64,000 nt of DNA from Streptomyces meridianus (lineage in GTDB: Bacteria; Actinomycetota; Actinomycetes; Streptomycetales; Streptomycetaceae). Positions 26,309 through 35,731 of this stretch are shown piece by piece (position 1 is the first letter of the stretch; each line of letters opens with the position of its first letter). The notes beneath the pieces are model-generated. The model searched no databases. It was not told the DNA's origin and saw nothing but the letters and a program-made list of their open reading frames with translations. Position numbers and translations under genes: made by a program. The stretch is from assembly GCF_023703325.1 (NCBI RefSeq), contig NZ_JAMQGM010000045.1, forward strand, positions 1 to 64,000, in the 5' to 3' direction.

Positions 26309-26640
26309 CGGAGGGCCTTTCGGGGGGATGAGCGGGGAAGGATGATGCGTGGCCTACCGGCGTGGGGGCTTCCTCGTGCTCTGGTGGGGTCAGCAGGCGG
26401 CGCATTTCGTGGTGCCGGCAACCGGTGCGCAGAACAGGGGTGTTGAGCGCAACTCCGGGTTGCCGCAGTCAATGACCGACGAGGGCTGGAAGGTTGCATC
26501 GGAGCCCCGAAGTGTGACGCGGGACACAGTTGATGTCGACGGCGGGACGCCCCTCGTCCACCGGTCATCGGCAGCGTATGCGGGAACGTCGTCCGCGGCT
26601 CCGGGGCCGGGCGAGACACTACCGGCCCCGGAACGGCGGG
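26309..26640. other. Intergenic between egtD and esterase
   Basis: About 330 bp. It holds the egtD terminator hairpin at its right end and presumably the esterase promoter. No ORF or RNA gene was recognised. In particular no egtE follows egtD. Confidence 0.5.
26600..26632 (-). terminator. Terminator of the egt operon
   Basis: TCCGGGGCCGG (26600-26610) pairs with CCGGCCCCGGA (26622-26632), an 11-bp stem eight bases beyond the egtD stop on the minus strand. There is no T-run. Confidence 0.65.
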
Positions 26641-27606
26641 TCAGGCGGACGGGGCGGACAGCGAGAGCGCGAACCGGTCGGCGTCATCGGTCCACCAGTG
26701 CTCCAGGGTGAGCCCGGCGGCCGCCAGTTCGTCCCGCACGCCCTCACGGCGGAACTTCGCGGAGACCTCGGTGCGCATCTCCTCCCCGGGCCGGAAGGTG
26801 ACGGCCAGGTCGACGGCAGGGATCTTGGCCGTCACCGGTCTGCGGGCCCGCAGACGCATCTCGATCCACTCCCGGTCCGCGTCCCACGCGGCGACGTGGT
26901 CGAAGTCCTCCGGGTCGAAGTCCGCACCGAGTTCCCGGTTGAGAACGAACAGCACGTTCTTGTTGAAGGCAGCCGTGACACCGGCCGAGTCGTCATAGGC
27001 CGCCACCAGCGTCCGCTCGTCCTTGACCAGGTCCGTGCCCAGCAGCAGCGCGTCCCCGGGCGACATCAGGTCCCGGAGCGCGCGCAGGAACCCCGCCCGC
27101 TCCTCCGGCAGCAGATTGCCGATGGTGCCCCCGAGGAAGGCGATCAGCCGTGGGCCGGGGGTGTCCGGCAACTGGAGTCCGTGCTGGAAGTCGGCGATCA
27201 GGGCGTGCACGTTCAGTCCCGGATGGTCGGCGAGCAGGACGTGCCCGGCCTGGGTCAGGGCGCTCTCGCTCACGTCGACCGGAACATAGGCATCGAGGTT
27301 TGTGAGCGCCTCGATCAGGTGCCGCGTCTTCTCCGACGAACCCGAGCCCAGCTCGACCAGCGTCCGGGCACCGGAAGCCGCGGCGATCTCCGCCGCCCGG
27401 CCGATCAGGATCCCCCGTTCGGCGCGGGTCGGGTAGTACTCCGGCAGCCGGGTGATGTCCTCGAACAGCTCACTGCCCCGTGCGTCGTAGAACCACTTCG
27501 GGTGCAGGTGCTTGGGGTCGCTGCCCAGCCCCTCGACGACGTCCGCACGCAGGGCCGCGGAGGTGGCATCGGACGGGAGGGTGCGGGTCACGGCGAACGT
27601 ACTCAC
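26641..27606 (-). CDS. egtD: L-histidine N-alpha-methyltransferase
   Basis: 321 aa. Seen: HPKWFYDARGSELFEDITRL, EYYPTRAE, the SAM motif VELGSGSSEKTRHLI, RLIAFLGGTIGNLLPEE and the C-terminal FRREGVRDELAAAGL. EgtD trimethylates histidine to hercynine, the first step of ergothioneine synthesis. GTG at 27606 overlaps the egtC stop as GTGA, with AGGAG upstream. It is the last gene of egtABCD. Confidence 0.96.
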   Translation of the reverse strand: MSTFAVTRTLPSDATSAALRADVVEGLGSDPKHLHPKWFYDARGSELFEDITRLPEYYPTRAERGILIGRAAEIAAASGARTLVELGSGSSEKTRHLIEALTNLDAYVPVDVSESALTQAGHVLLADHPGLNVHALIADFQHGLQLPDTPGPRLIAFLGGTIGNLLPEERAGFLRALRDLMSPGDALLLGTDLVKDERTLVAAYDDSAGVTAAFNKNVLFVLNRELGADFDPEDFDHVAAWDADREWIEMRLRARRPVTAKIPAVDLAVTFRPGEEMRTEVSAKFRREGVRDELAAAGLTLEHWWTDDADRFALSLSAPSA

Positions 27607-28358
27607 GGGGCAGGCTCCTTGAGCGGGGTCAGCAGGACGTCGGTACGGTCGGCGAACAGGAGCGTCCGGTCGGGCACCTCGGCCCAGCACGGATCGTCGT
27701 CGTACGGTTCGGAGGCCACGACGGTGCCCCCGGCAGGCCCGGCGGAATACCACAATGTGTCCCCCCAAGCCGTGGCAGCGACCGACACGCCGTCGGTGAG
27801 GAGCAGGTTGAGCCGGGATCCGGGGGCCGCGGCGTGCAGCTCGGTGACCGTGTCGACGAGCGCCTGACCCAGGGAGTCCCCCTCGCGCAGCCGGTGCAGG
27901 ACCAGCGCCCAGACCAGTGCCGAGTCGCAGCGTGCCTCCAGCTGCAGCAGTTCGTGCGCGGGCAGTCCGCTCGCGAGCCCGGCCGCAGACCCCGGCCAGC
28001 CGGTCAGCGCCCCGTTGTGGCTGAACAGCCACGGCCCCGAGGCGAAGGGTGCGGCCGCCGCCTCCCCGTCCGCGCCGGATTCGGTCGCGTCCCGTACGGC
28101 TGCGAGCAGTGCCCCGGTGCGCACCACCCGGGCCAGGTCGGCGAAGGACGGGTCGGCCCAGATCGGTCCCCGGCGGCGGTAGCGGGCCGGGACCGGGTCG
28201 CCGGGTGCGTACCATCCGACGCCGAAACCGTCCGCGTTGACGGTTCCGTACCGCTGCATCCGTGGCGCCCAGGACTGCCGGTACAGCGCGTGCGGAGGCT
28301 CCGTCAGGACGTCCCGCAGGGCCGTGGCCGGGCCCGCGTAGGCGAGGTGGCGGCACAT
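27603..28358 (-). CDS. egtC: Ergothioneine amidohydrolase (class II amidotransferase)
   Basis: 251 aa when started at MCRHLAYAGP, which places the catalytic Cys at residue 2; the open frame to 28385 adds nine residues that would block it. NADGFGVGWYAP, LFSHNGALTGWP and ARCDSALVWALVL fit Ntn-type amidotransferases. EgtC removes the gamma-glutamyl group from the EgtB product. Coupled to egtD by a 4-bp overlap and 34 bp downstream of egtB. Confidence 0.94.
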   Translation of the reverse strand: MCRHLAYAGPATALRDVLTEPPHALYRQSWAPRMQRYGTVNADGFGVGWYAPGDPVPARYRRRGPIWADPSFADLARVVRTGALLAAVRDATESGADGEAAAAPFASGPWLFSHNGALTGWPGSAAGLASGLPAHELLQLEARCDSALVWALVLHRLREGDSLGQALVDTVTELHAAAPGSRLNLLLTDGVSVAATAWGDTLWYSAGPAGGTVVASEPYDDDPCWAEVPDRTLLFADRTDVLLTPLKEPAP

Positions 28359-28392
28359 CAGGCGCCTCCGTCGCTCGCGGTGCATGCCGTGT

Positions 28393-29745
28393 TCACGCGG
28401 CCTCCGGATGTGCGTCGCGGGCGGTCCGGAACCCGGAGAAGATCTGCCGGCGCACCGGAAGGTCCCAGTTGCGGAACGTACCGCGGCAGGCCACCGGATC
28501 CACCGCGAACGAACCGCCGCGCAGCACCTTGAGACCGTCGCCGAAGAACACCTCGGAGTACTCGCGGTAGGGGAACGGCGCGAATCCCGGGTAGGGCAGG
28601 AAGTCGCTCGACGTCCACTCCCACACGTCCCCGATCAGCTGGTGCACCCCGAGCGGTGAGGCCCCTTCCGGATAGCTGCCCACCGGGGCGGGCTGCAGAT
28701 GGCGTTGCCCGAGGTTGGCGTGCTCGGGAGCCGGGTCGGCGTCGCCCCACGGGTAGCGCAGGGAGCGCCCGGACGACGGGTCGTGCCGGGCAGCCTTCTC
28801 CCACTCCGCCTCGCTCGGCAGCCGCCGTCCGGCCCAGCGGGCATAGGCGTCCGCCTCGTACCAGCTGACGTGCAGCACGGGCTCCTGCGGCGGGACCGGC
28901 TCGACCACGCCGAACCGCCGCCGCAACCACTGCCCCGCCTCGCGCCGCCAGAAGAGGGGAGCGGACAGGCCGTGCTCGCGGACGTACGCCCAGCCCTCGG
29001 GGATCCACCAGCGTGGATCGTCGTACCCACCGGAGTCGACGAAGCGCGCGTAGTCGGAGTTGGAGACCGGCACCGTGTCGATGAAGTAGCCCGCCAGCGG
29101 CTTTTCGTGGGCGGGACGCTCGTTGTCCAGTGCCCACGGCTCCGTCGAGGTGCCCATGGTGAACGGGCCTGCGGGCACCAGGACTTCGGTCGGCAGGGCG
29201 GCGGCGTCCCGCGGGGCCGGCGGCGGAGGAGCGGTGAGCGCGGGGGCGCCGCGGCGCAACTGGTGGGTGATCAGCATGGTCTCGTCGTGCTGCTGTTCGT
29301 GTTGCGCGATCATGCCGAAGGCGAAACCGTTCTCCACCAGGCGCCGACCCTGCAACTGCGTCGTCTCCAGCACATCGAGGACGCGGGCCCTGACGTCGGC
29401 GACATAGGCCCGGGCCTCGTCCGGGGGCAGCAGCGGCAGGCTCGGTCGCTCGGCACGCGGATGCTCGAAGGCGTCGTAGACCTTGTCGATGTCCGGTCGC
29501 AGTGCCTCGTGCCCGCCGACCGCACGCAGCAGCCACTGCTCCTCCTGGTTGCCGATGTGCGCGAGGTCCCAGACGAGCGGTGACATCAGCGGCGAGTGCT
29601 GCGCCGTGAGGTCGGGATCCTCCACGCAGCCGGTCAGCGCGGCCGTACGGGAACGCGCCGTGGTCAGCATCTCGACCGCCCGCTGCCGGAACGTCTCGGG
29701 GTCGGCGGTCCCGGCAGCCGTGCGGTCCGGTGTCTGCGGGGTCAT
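28393..29745 (-). CDS. egtB: Hercynine oxygenase (sulfoxide synthase)
   Basis: 450 aa. The N-terminal DinB-like half carries the iron-binding histidines in SPLVWDLAHIGNQEEQW and MIAQHEQQHDETML. The C-terminal half is a formylglycine-generating-enzyme-type domain (FTMGTS, RLPSEAEWEKAARH, DVWEWTSSDFLPYPGF, GGSFAVDPVACRGTFRNWD). It joins gamma-glutamylcysteine to hercynine with O2 and Fe(II). ATG at 29745 overlaps the egtA stop (ATGA). Confidence 0.96.
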   Translation of the reverse strand: MTPQTPDRTAAGTADPETFRQRAVEMLTTARSRTAALTGCVEDPDLTAQHSPLMSPLVWDLAHIGNQEEQWLLRAVGGHEALRPDIDKVYDAFEHPRAERPSLPLLPPDEARAYVADVRARVLDVLETTQLQGRRLVENGFAFGMIAQHEQQHDETMLITHQLRRGAPALTAPPPPAPRDAAALPTEVLVPAGPFTMGTSTEPWALDNERPAHEKPLAGYFIDTVPVSNSDYARFVDSGGYDDPRWWIPEGWAYVREHGLSAPLFWRREAGQWLRRRFGVVEPVPPQEPVLHVSWYEADAYARWAGRRLPSEAEWEKAARHDPSSGRSLRYPWGDADPAPEHANLGQRHLQPAPVGSYPEGASPLGVHQLIGDVWEWTSSDFLPYPGFAPFPYREYSEVFFGDGLKVLRGGSFAVDPVACRGTFRNWDLPVRRQIFSGFRTARDAHPEAA

Positions 29746-31034
29746 GTACGGGTGTCCTTCCCTGGTATGGGGTTCAGCCCTGCCACTGAGTCGAGTACGT
29801 CGTCGGCGGGACATCGGCCCCGTGCCACGTAGCGGTCCGTGAACGCGGCCACGGCCGCCCGGACGGCCGGCGGCGCGGACAGCCGCACGAGTGCTTCCTC
29901 GGCCGCCGAGAAGCAGATGAGAGCGGCGGCGTGCAGATCCGGGTCGCGCAGGCCGTCCCGGGCGGCGGCGCGCCACAGGGGGTTGCGGGGCGCCGGAGTG
30001 CTGCCGGCGATCTCGTCGAGCGGCTTCACCGAGCGGTACACGATCTCGGCGGCCTCGGGGTCGTCGAACAGGGCGACGGCGACGGCCAGCGGAACCACCC
30101 AGCCGTGCTCTCCGCGCTGCGCGTCGATCATCCGCAGCTCGAGGTGACCGCGGGGCCGTACCGGCGGGAACAGCGTGGTCAGGTGGTAGTCGAGGTCCTC
30201 CGCCGTGGGCGGCCGGGGGATGCCGGAGCGGATCCACCGGCGCAGGGTGAGGCCCTCGGGCACGGCCCAGGGGCCGTCGTCGTCCCTGATGCACATGACC
30301 GGGGCGTCGAGGACGTACGCGGTCCAGGCGGCGCGGGGATCCCACTCGTCGGAGGGCGCCGAGGTGCGTCCCGGGTCGATGGCCGACCACACGGCCTGCC
30401 GGGTGGAGCGCCAGCCCGTGGGCCGGCCCAGGGACAGTGGTGAATTGGCGAACGCGGCGACGAGGACGGCGCCCAGGAGGTGCGCCAGGCGCCAGCGGCG
30501 GCCGTGTCCGAGGGGCCCCGGCTCCTCGTGCCCGGCGTCCAGACAGACCTGGACGGAAGCGCTGCTGCACATCATGGACCGCCCGGCGGTACCGCCGCGG
30601 TCGAAGTACGCCTCCATGGCGCAGTATCGGGGGTCGGTGAGCACGCGGCGCGGCCGGTGCCACGGCTCGTGCCCGTGACCGGCCAGGGTCAGGCCGTGTT
30701 CATGCAGACAGGCGCGGACGAGATCGAGGTCGGCGCTCGCCCAGGCGATGCAGTCGGTCAGCGACTCGGCGGGCAGGGAACTCAGTTCGAGCTGGCCGCC
30801 GGGTTCGAAGGTGAGCGCGGAGCGCAACGGGAGGGCGCGCAGAGCGGCGATGGCGGCCGAGAGCCGCGGGGGTGCGACGGTGTGTGCGGGATCGCCGAGG
30901 TCGTGGATGAGCCATTCGAGTTCGACACCGATGCGTCGGGGAGGACCTGTCTTGAAGCAGATGCCCTGTACCCGGGCCTCCACCTCGGCTTCGGTGACGG
31001 CTCGTCGCCGGTCCGTGCAGAGCTCGTCGGGCAT
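29742..31034 (-). CDS. egtA: Glutamate-cysteine ligase EgtA
   Basis: 430 aa. GCS2-type fold: RIGVELEWLIHDLGD, LTFEPGGQLELSSLPAESL, MCSSASVQVCLDAGHEE and PPVRPRGHLELRMIDAQRG. It makes gamma-glutamylcysteine for EgtB. ATG at 31034 is preceded by GGGAGG. It is the first gene of egtABCD; the cluster lacks egtE, so the final C-S lyase must be encoded elsewhere. Confidence 0.95.
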   Translation of the reverse strand: MPDELCTDRRRAVTEAEVEARVQGICFKTGPPRRIGVELEWLIHDLGDPAHTVAPPRLSAAIAALRALPLRSALTFEPGGQLELSSLPAESLTDCIAWASADLDLVRACLHEHGLTLAGHGHEPWHRPRRVLTDPRYCAMEAYFDRGGTAGRSMMCSSASVQVCLDAGHEEPGPLGHGRRWRLAHLLGAVLVAAFANSPLSLGRPTGWRSTRQAVWSAIDPGRTSAPSDEWDPRAAWTAYVLDAPVMCIRDDDGPWAVPEGLTLRRWIRSGIPRPPTAEDLDYHLTTLFPPVRPRGHLELRMIDAQRGEHGWVVPLAVAVALFDDPEAAEIVYRSVKPLDEIAGSTPAPRNPLWRAAARDGLRDPDLHAAALICFSAAEEALVRLSAPPAVRAAVAAFTDRYVARGRCPADDVLDSVAGLNPIPGKDTRT

Positions 31035-31374
31035 GGCCGGTACCTCCCGTCGCAGAGGACTTCGTCTCAACCCGGACGTACGAAACTCCGTGTTGCTCCC
31101 GTCCACCCAAGGGCACGGGGGGCGGTTGCTCAAGAGCGCCCCGAGCAGGCGGGACGCTCTCCTCACCCGAACATTCCGGGCAGAGCGATTGCCGTCCTTG
31201 CGGCAGATTACCGCTGCGGCCCGTGGTGCGCAGTTCGTATGCCGATGTCGCAGGGGCCCCGGTCACCGGCTGCGGTGGCTGCGCTGCGCGGGGGTCGGGG
31301 AGCGGGCCCGGGGGAGGGGCGGCCGCGGAGCGGCCGGACCAACAGGTCCGGGACGCCGGGAGTAGCTTCACGGC
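31035..31374. other. Divergent promoter region egtA / pirin
   Basis: About 340 bp between divergent starts. It contains no convincing ORF or RNA gene. It should hold promoters for both the egt operon and the pirin gene; no clear consensus boxes or operators were identified. Confidence 0.45.
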
Positions 31375-32340
31375 ATGAGCAATCTCGAACGACGGGCGAC
31401 GGCCACGCTGTGCGGCGGCCGGAGCGAAGTGGCCGCCGAGCCGGTGCGCGAACTCCTTCGGTCACGGCAGGTGGCGCTCGGTGAGAGCACGCGGGTGCGG
31501 CGTCTGCTGCCCAATCTCGGCCGGCGCATGGTCGGGGCGTGGTGCTTCGTCGACCACTACGGGCCCGACGACATCCTCGACGAGCCCGGGATGCAGGTCC
31601 CGCCCCACCCGCACACGGGGCTGCAGACCGTCAGCTGGCTGCACGACGGCGAGGTCCTGCACCGCGACAGCCTCGGGAGCCTGCAGACCATCCGTCCCCG
31701 CGAACTGGGGCTCATGACCGCCGGCCGGGCCATCGCCCATTCGGAGGAATCGCCGGCCGATCACCCCCGGATCCTGCACGGGGCGCAGCTGTGGGTCGCC
31801 CTTCCCGAGGAACACCGCCGGGTCGCGCCCGCCTTCGAGCACCACCCCGTTCTGCCCGTCGCCACCGGCCCCGGCCTCACCGGCACCGTGATCCTCGGCG
31901 ACCTCGACGGCGCGCGCTCACCGGGAACCGTCCACACGCCGATCACGGGCGCTGACCTGGCACTCGCGCCCGGGTGCGACGTCCGGCTGCCGCTGGAAAG
32001 GGACTTCGAGTACGCCGCGCTGGCCATGTCCGGCGAGGCGGAGGCGGACGGGGTACGGCTGGAACCCGGCTCGATGCTCTATCTGGGCTGCGGTCGCTCG
32101 GAGTTGCCGCTGCGCTCGGACGCAGGGGCGGGCGTGATGCTGCTCGGTGGGGAGCCGTTCGAGGAGAAGATCGTCATGTGGTGGAACTTCATTGGGCGTT
32201 CGCATCGGGAAATCGATGAGGCTCGGACGGACTGGATGGAGGGGTCTCGCTTCGGCGAGGTGCACGGCTACACCGGCGATCGACTGCCCGCTCCGGGGCT
32301 GCCGCCGGTGGCGCTGAAACCTCGGGGACGGGTGCGCTGA
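31375..32340 (+). CDS. Pirin family protein
   Basis: 321 aa. Bicupin with the pirin metal site HPHTGLQTVSWLHDGEVLHRD (about 82-102), ELGLMTAGRAIAHSEES and HGAQLWVALPEEHRR. C-terminal cupin with GEPFEEKIVMWWNFIGRSHR. Pirins are metal-binding proteins variously acting as quercetinases, redox sensors or regulators; the role here is undetermined. GGGAG lies about 15 nt before ATG. It is the last backbone gene before the accessory region and is followed by a strong terminator. Confidence 0.92.
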   Translation: MSNLERRATATLCGGRSEVAAEPVRELLRSRQVALGESTRVRRLLPNLGRRMVGAWCFVDHYGPDDILDEPGMQVPPHPHTGLQTVSWLHDGEVLHRDSLGSLQTIRPRELGLMTAGRAIAHSEESPADHPRILHGAQLWVALPEEHRRVAPAFEHHPVLPVATGPGLTGTVILGDLDGARSPGTVHTPITGADLALAPGCDVRLPLERDFEYAALAMSGEAEADGVRLEPGSMLYLGCGRSELPLRSDAGAGVMLLGGEPFEEKIVMWWNFIGRSHREIDEARTDWMEGSRFGEVHGYTGDRLPAPGLPPVALKPRGRVR

Positions 32341-32383
32341 CCTGGGTTGTTGTTCCCGCCGTGAGGACCCGGCGCTCGCCCTC

Positions 32384-32420
32384 ACTGTGCCCCCTCGCCG
32401 TGCCGGCGAGGGGGCACAGT
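32384..32420 (+). terminator. Strong hairpin terminator after pirin
   Basis: A perfect 17-bp stem: ACTGTGCCCCCTCGCCG (32384-32400), TGC loop, and its complement at 32404-32420. It marks the end of backbone sequence; downstream the G+C content visibly drops. Confidence 0.85.
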
Positions 32421-33626
32421 TGTGCCTGGCGTGGGCCGGCACCTTCGGCGGTCGGCACTTGCAGGTGTTGGCACCTGTGACCAGGTCTGATCAGACACTT
32501 GCTGACCCTTTGCTGACTCTACTGATGAGTAATCAGATTGATGGGATCGCCGAGCACGCCAAGCAGCCGGCATTGCGCGGCTGGCCGCGCAGTTGATCAG
32601 CATCAAGGTGCGGAGCACCCCGGGAAGGTCGTCAACGCAATGCAGCCGCGCCGGAATGCAGCAAATCGGCAGCACTCACTACGCGGAGTTGTACCATGTG
32701 AAGCACGACCGGGAACTCCGCAGTTCGTGGACGTCCGTTCCACTTGAAGCAGCGGCGTGCCGACGCCCGTAGTTGCGGCACTCCGGGCGGGTGGCACCGA
32801 TTCTTTGCGTGGCCTGCGAGGCCCAACCCGGTGCGCAGGTTGTGAAGGAGGACGGCGATTACGCAGGGCGACCAGCATCAGTGCGTCCTTGCATGAGTCG
32901 CGCTTGCTCGACGCCCGACTCCGTTGGGAGGTCTGGGAAAGCCATTGATGTGTTCCCGATGACGCATCATGTGGAGTGCGTGGCGATCCTTGAGCCGGTC
33001 ACGAAGGGCTCCTGACCTGCGGTTTTGTGCGTGCACATAATGTGCGGCGTGGACCGGTACGGGCGATATCTTGACGCCCGAAATGACGCCCATGACACTC
33101 GTTCTGATGAGGCGTCAGGCACACTGTGGCGGGCTGCTGAGGCTTTGTGGCGCTAGTGGTGTACCTACTACGCCCAGCGCGCTTTTCGTCTGCTTGGTGG
33201 CATCGGCCGAGCAGCGCTGGGGCGCAGGCGGTCGGAAGCGTCTTCTGGAGGCCACCGCGGTGGTGCGCCCACGCGCGTGAACGCGATCGCCGGACGGTGT
33301 GATCGCGGATTGTCGTCTTGCGGAGCCGCGTCTCTTGCGGCCGGTGAGTGAGGTTGGGCTACGAAGCACATTCGGAGTTTTGTTCGATAAAGAGAATCCG
33401 GACGTCTCTGTCTTCTCGTTACCCCTTTTCCCTCTGGGGAAGTCCTCGTCGGCCTGGGCTGTGTGCTCTGCCGAGACCGATGTCAGTGGTGGGCTCTACG
33501 GTTCTGCGTAACTGGCACGGAATGCCTGTGCACAGCTGCGCAGACAAGCCACAACGGGTGGGGTGTGCGCTTTCGCTGTTGGCGGAAATGCGGTCGTACC
33601 CGCTGGGGTAGTGAGAGGCAGTGCGT
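32421..33626. other. 1.2-kb accessory junction with no convincing gene
   Basis: Lower-G+C stretch leading into the Wadjet operon. Short frames exist on both strands but none shows Streptomyces-like codon bias or a recognisable family. A tandem TTGCTGAC repeat lies near 32500, an operator-like inverted repeat at 33026-33045, and a tiny GTG frame of 35 codons at 33049-33156. An A/T-rich patch (about 33365-33400) probably includes the jetA promoter. No tRNA was found. The region is most likely decayed sequence at an island edge. Confidence 0.5.
33026..33045. repeat. Overlapping inverted repeat, operator-like
   Basis: Three alternating half-sites run TGTGC-GT-GCACAT-A-ATGTGC. The first pair makes TGTGC/GCACA (2-nt spacer) and the second GCACAT/ATGTGC (1-nt spacer). 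It has the geometry of a dimeric repressor site but no regulator is encoded nearby. Confidence 0.45.
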
Positions 33627-35108
33627 ATGGGTTTGGACTACGACCGGCTGGTCGCCTTGCGGAAGCAGAGCGCGGCTTGGCGGTTGCTGAGAGCTGACCA
33701 CGCGGCGCTGATGCTGAGCTTCTTCAACAAGGTTTTCGTCGAGCAAGGGTCGCGGTCGATTGCTGGCCCGGAGCTTGTCGAACGCTTGGACGACGAGTTG
33801 TTCGCGCTCAATGAGCGGCTGGGGCGGAGCGCGTTTCCCAAGTCCGCGAAGGCGTACCTGGATGTCTGGTCGGCACCGGAGAACGGTTGGCTGCGCAAGT
33901 ATTACCCGCCGGATTCGGACGAACCGCACTTTGACGCCACGGCCGCGGTCGAGAAGGCCCTTGCGTGGGTCCGGTCGCTGGAAGAGCGCTCGTTCGTCGG
34001 TACGGAGTCGCGCCTGAACACGATCTTCGATCTGCTGCGGCAGATGACGTTCGGAACCGAAACCGACCCCGAGGCACGACTGGCCGAGCTCACGCGGCGC
34101 CGACACGAAATCGACCAGGAAATCGCGCGGGTTGAGGCTGGCGAGGTGGACGTCCTTGATAGTGCGGCGCTGCGGGACCGCTATCAGCAGGTGACCTCAA
34201 CGGCGCATGGGCTGCTGGCCGACTTCCGTGAGGTGGAGGCGAACTTCCGAGACCTGGACCGCGATTTGCGGAGCAAAATCGCCGCATGGGATGGGGCCAA
34301 GGGCGAACTCCTGGATGAGGTGCTGGGGAGCCGGGAGAGTATTGCAGAGTCGGATCAGGGCAGGACCTTCCAGGCGTTCTACGACTTTCTGCTCGCCCCG
34401 AGTCGTCAGGACGAGCTCAAGACGCTGCTGGCCGAGGTCGAGAGCATGGAGGCCATCGACGAGCCTGACCCGAGAATGCGGCGCATGCACCGGGACTGGT
34501 TGGAGGCCGCCGAACGTACCCAGGCTACGGTGCGGCAGCTGTCAGACCAGTTGCGCCGATTCCTCGATGACCAGGTGCGCTCGGAAGACCGCCGTGTCCT
34601 GGAACTGGTACGCCCGATCGAGGCCAAGGCCCTGGCGCTGCGTGATGTGTCTGGCGTGGGACTGATCGCCGAGATCGATGCGGCCGCGCCGGCGATCGCT
34701 CTGCCGATGGAGCGGCCGTTGTACGCGCCGGTGGTCAAGACGCCGATCGACAGCACCGGGATCCAGCCGGGGGACGAGGAGTTCACCGTGGATGCCCTGT
34801 TCGAGGCGGTTTATGTGGACCCCGCCCGGCTCACGGCCGCAGTGCACCACGCCCTCGGTGCCCGGACACAGGTGTCGTTGGCTCAGACGTTGCGCGAGCA
34901 CCCACTGGAGCAGGGCCTCGCCGAACTGATCGCCTACTTCGCGCTGCCGGACGACGGGTTCACCACGGTGTTCGACGACCGCCGTCAAGAAGAGATCACA
35001 TGGATCGGCGAGAACGACGTCCAGCAGGTTGCCACCGTGCCCGTGGTCACCTTCGCCCGCACCGGCCGCGGCATCACCTGGGCCACCAGCCAGAAGGAAG
35101 ACCGATGA
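33627..35108 (+). CDS. jetA: Wadjet type I JetA (DUF3375, kleisin-like)
   Basis: 493 aa, the DUF3375 length. The start [20 protein letters not shown] and N-terminal [17 protein letters not shown] are typical. A long helical/coiled region spans about 150-345 ([36 protein letters not shown]). The C-terminal winged part ends with TEEITWIG-like sequence. In Wadjet, JetA bridges the two JetC ATPase heads as the kleisin of an SMC-type motor that recognises small circular DNA. ATG 33627 follows GAGAGG; the frame also opens at GTG 33621. Overlaps jetB by ATGA. Confidence 0.93.
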   Translation: MGLDYDRLVALRKQSAAWRLLRADHAALMLSFFNKVFVEQGSRSIAGPELVERLDDELFALNERLGRSAFPKSAKAYLDVWSAPENGWLRKYYPPDSDEPHFDATAAVEKALAWVRSLEERSFVGTESRLNTIFDLLRQMTFGTETDPEARLAELTRRRHEIDQEIARVEAGEVDVLDSAALRDRYQQVTSTAHGLLADFREVEANFRDLDRDLRSKIAAWDGAKGELLDEVLGSRESIAESDQGRTFQAFYDFLLAPSRQDELKTLLAEVESMEAIDEPDPRMRRMHRDWLEAAERTQATVRQLSDQLRRFLDDQVRSEDRRVLELVRPIEAKALALRDVSGVGLIAEIDAAAPAIALPMERPLYAPVVKTPIDSTGIQPGDEEFTVDALFEAVYVDPARLTAAVHHALGARTQVSLAQTLREHPLEQGLAELIAYFALPDDGFTTVFDDRRQEEITWIGENDVQQVATVPVVTFARTGRGITWATSQKEDR

Positions 35109-35731
35109 ACCCGTCTGCCAATCCAGGACAGCAGCAGCCGTACACCTTGTCCTTGCCGGTCAATCAACTGCTGAAGGGGCCGGTCTTCCGTGACCAGCAC
35201 GAGCGGGCCTGGGACGCGCTGCTGAACCTCAGCGCTGGAGTCAAGGACTACGTCGAGGTCATGGGCCTGCGCGTGGTGATCGACGAAATGGAGGGCTACG
35301 CCTTTCTCCAGTCGACGCCCGACGACGAGGAGGAAGCCTGGGACTCGCACACGACGCCGCCGCGGTTGATTCCCCGCCGCTCGCTGTCCTACCCCGTCAG
35401 TTTGCTGGTTGTGCTGCTGCGCAAGAAGCTCGCGGAGTTCGACGCGGGCGCGGACGGAACCCGCCTCATGATCACCCGTGACGAGATCGTCGAGATGATC
35501 CGCACGTTCCTCCCGGCCGGCAGCAACGAGGCGCGCATGATCGACCAGATCGACGGCCACATCAACAAGGTCGTGGATCTGCAGTTCCTGCGCCGTGCCC
35601 GTGGCCAAGAGCAGCTGTTCGAGGTGCAGCGGATCATCAAGGCTTTCGTCGACGGGCAATGGCTCGCCGACTTCGACACGAACTTGGCCCAGTACGTGGC
35701 CTCCCACGCCCCTCAGGAGAAGCAGCAGTGA
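35105..35731 (+). CDS. jetB: Wadjet JetB (DUF4194, MukE-like)
   Basis: 208 aa. The DUF4194 signature is visible in [59 protein letters not shown] and [20 protein letters not shown], consistent with the winged-helix KITE/MukE-like subunit that binds JetA. Start overlaps jetA (ATGA) and stop overlaps jetC (GTGA), so the operon is tightly coupled. Confidence 0.93.
   Translation: MNPSANPGQQQPYTLSLPVNQLLKGPVFRDQHERAWDALLNLSAGVKDYVEVMGLRVVIDEMEGYAFLQSTPDDEEEAWDSHTTPPRLIPRRSLSYPVSLLVVLLRKKLAEFDAGADGTRLMITRDEIVEMIRTFLPAGSNEARMIDQIDGHINKVVDLQFLRRARGQEQLFEVQRIIKAFVDGQWLADFDTNLAQYVASHAPQEKQQ

Noticed and set aside
32421-33626. tRNA or integrase remnant as island attachment site
   Set aside because: No T-loop consensus or cloverleaf was found, and short frames there do not resemble recombinases.
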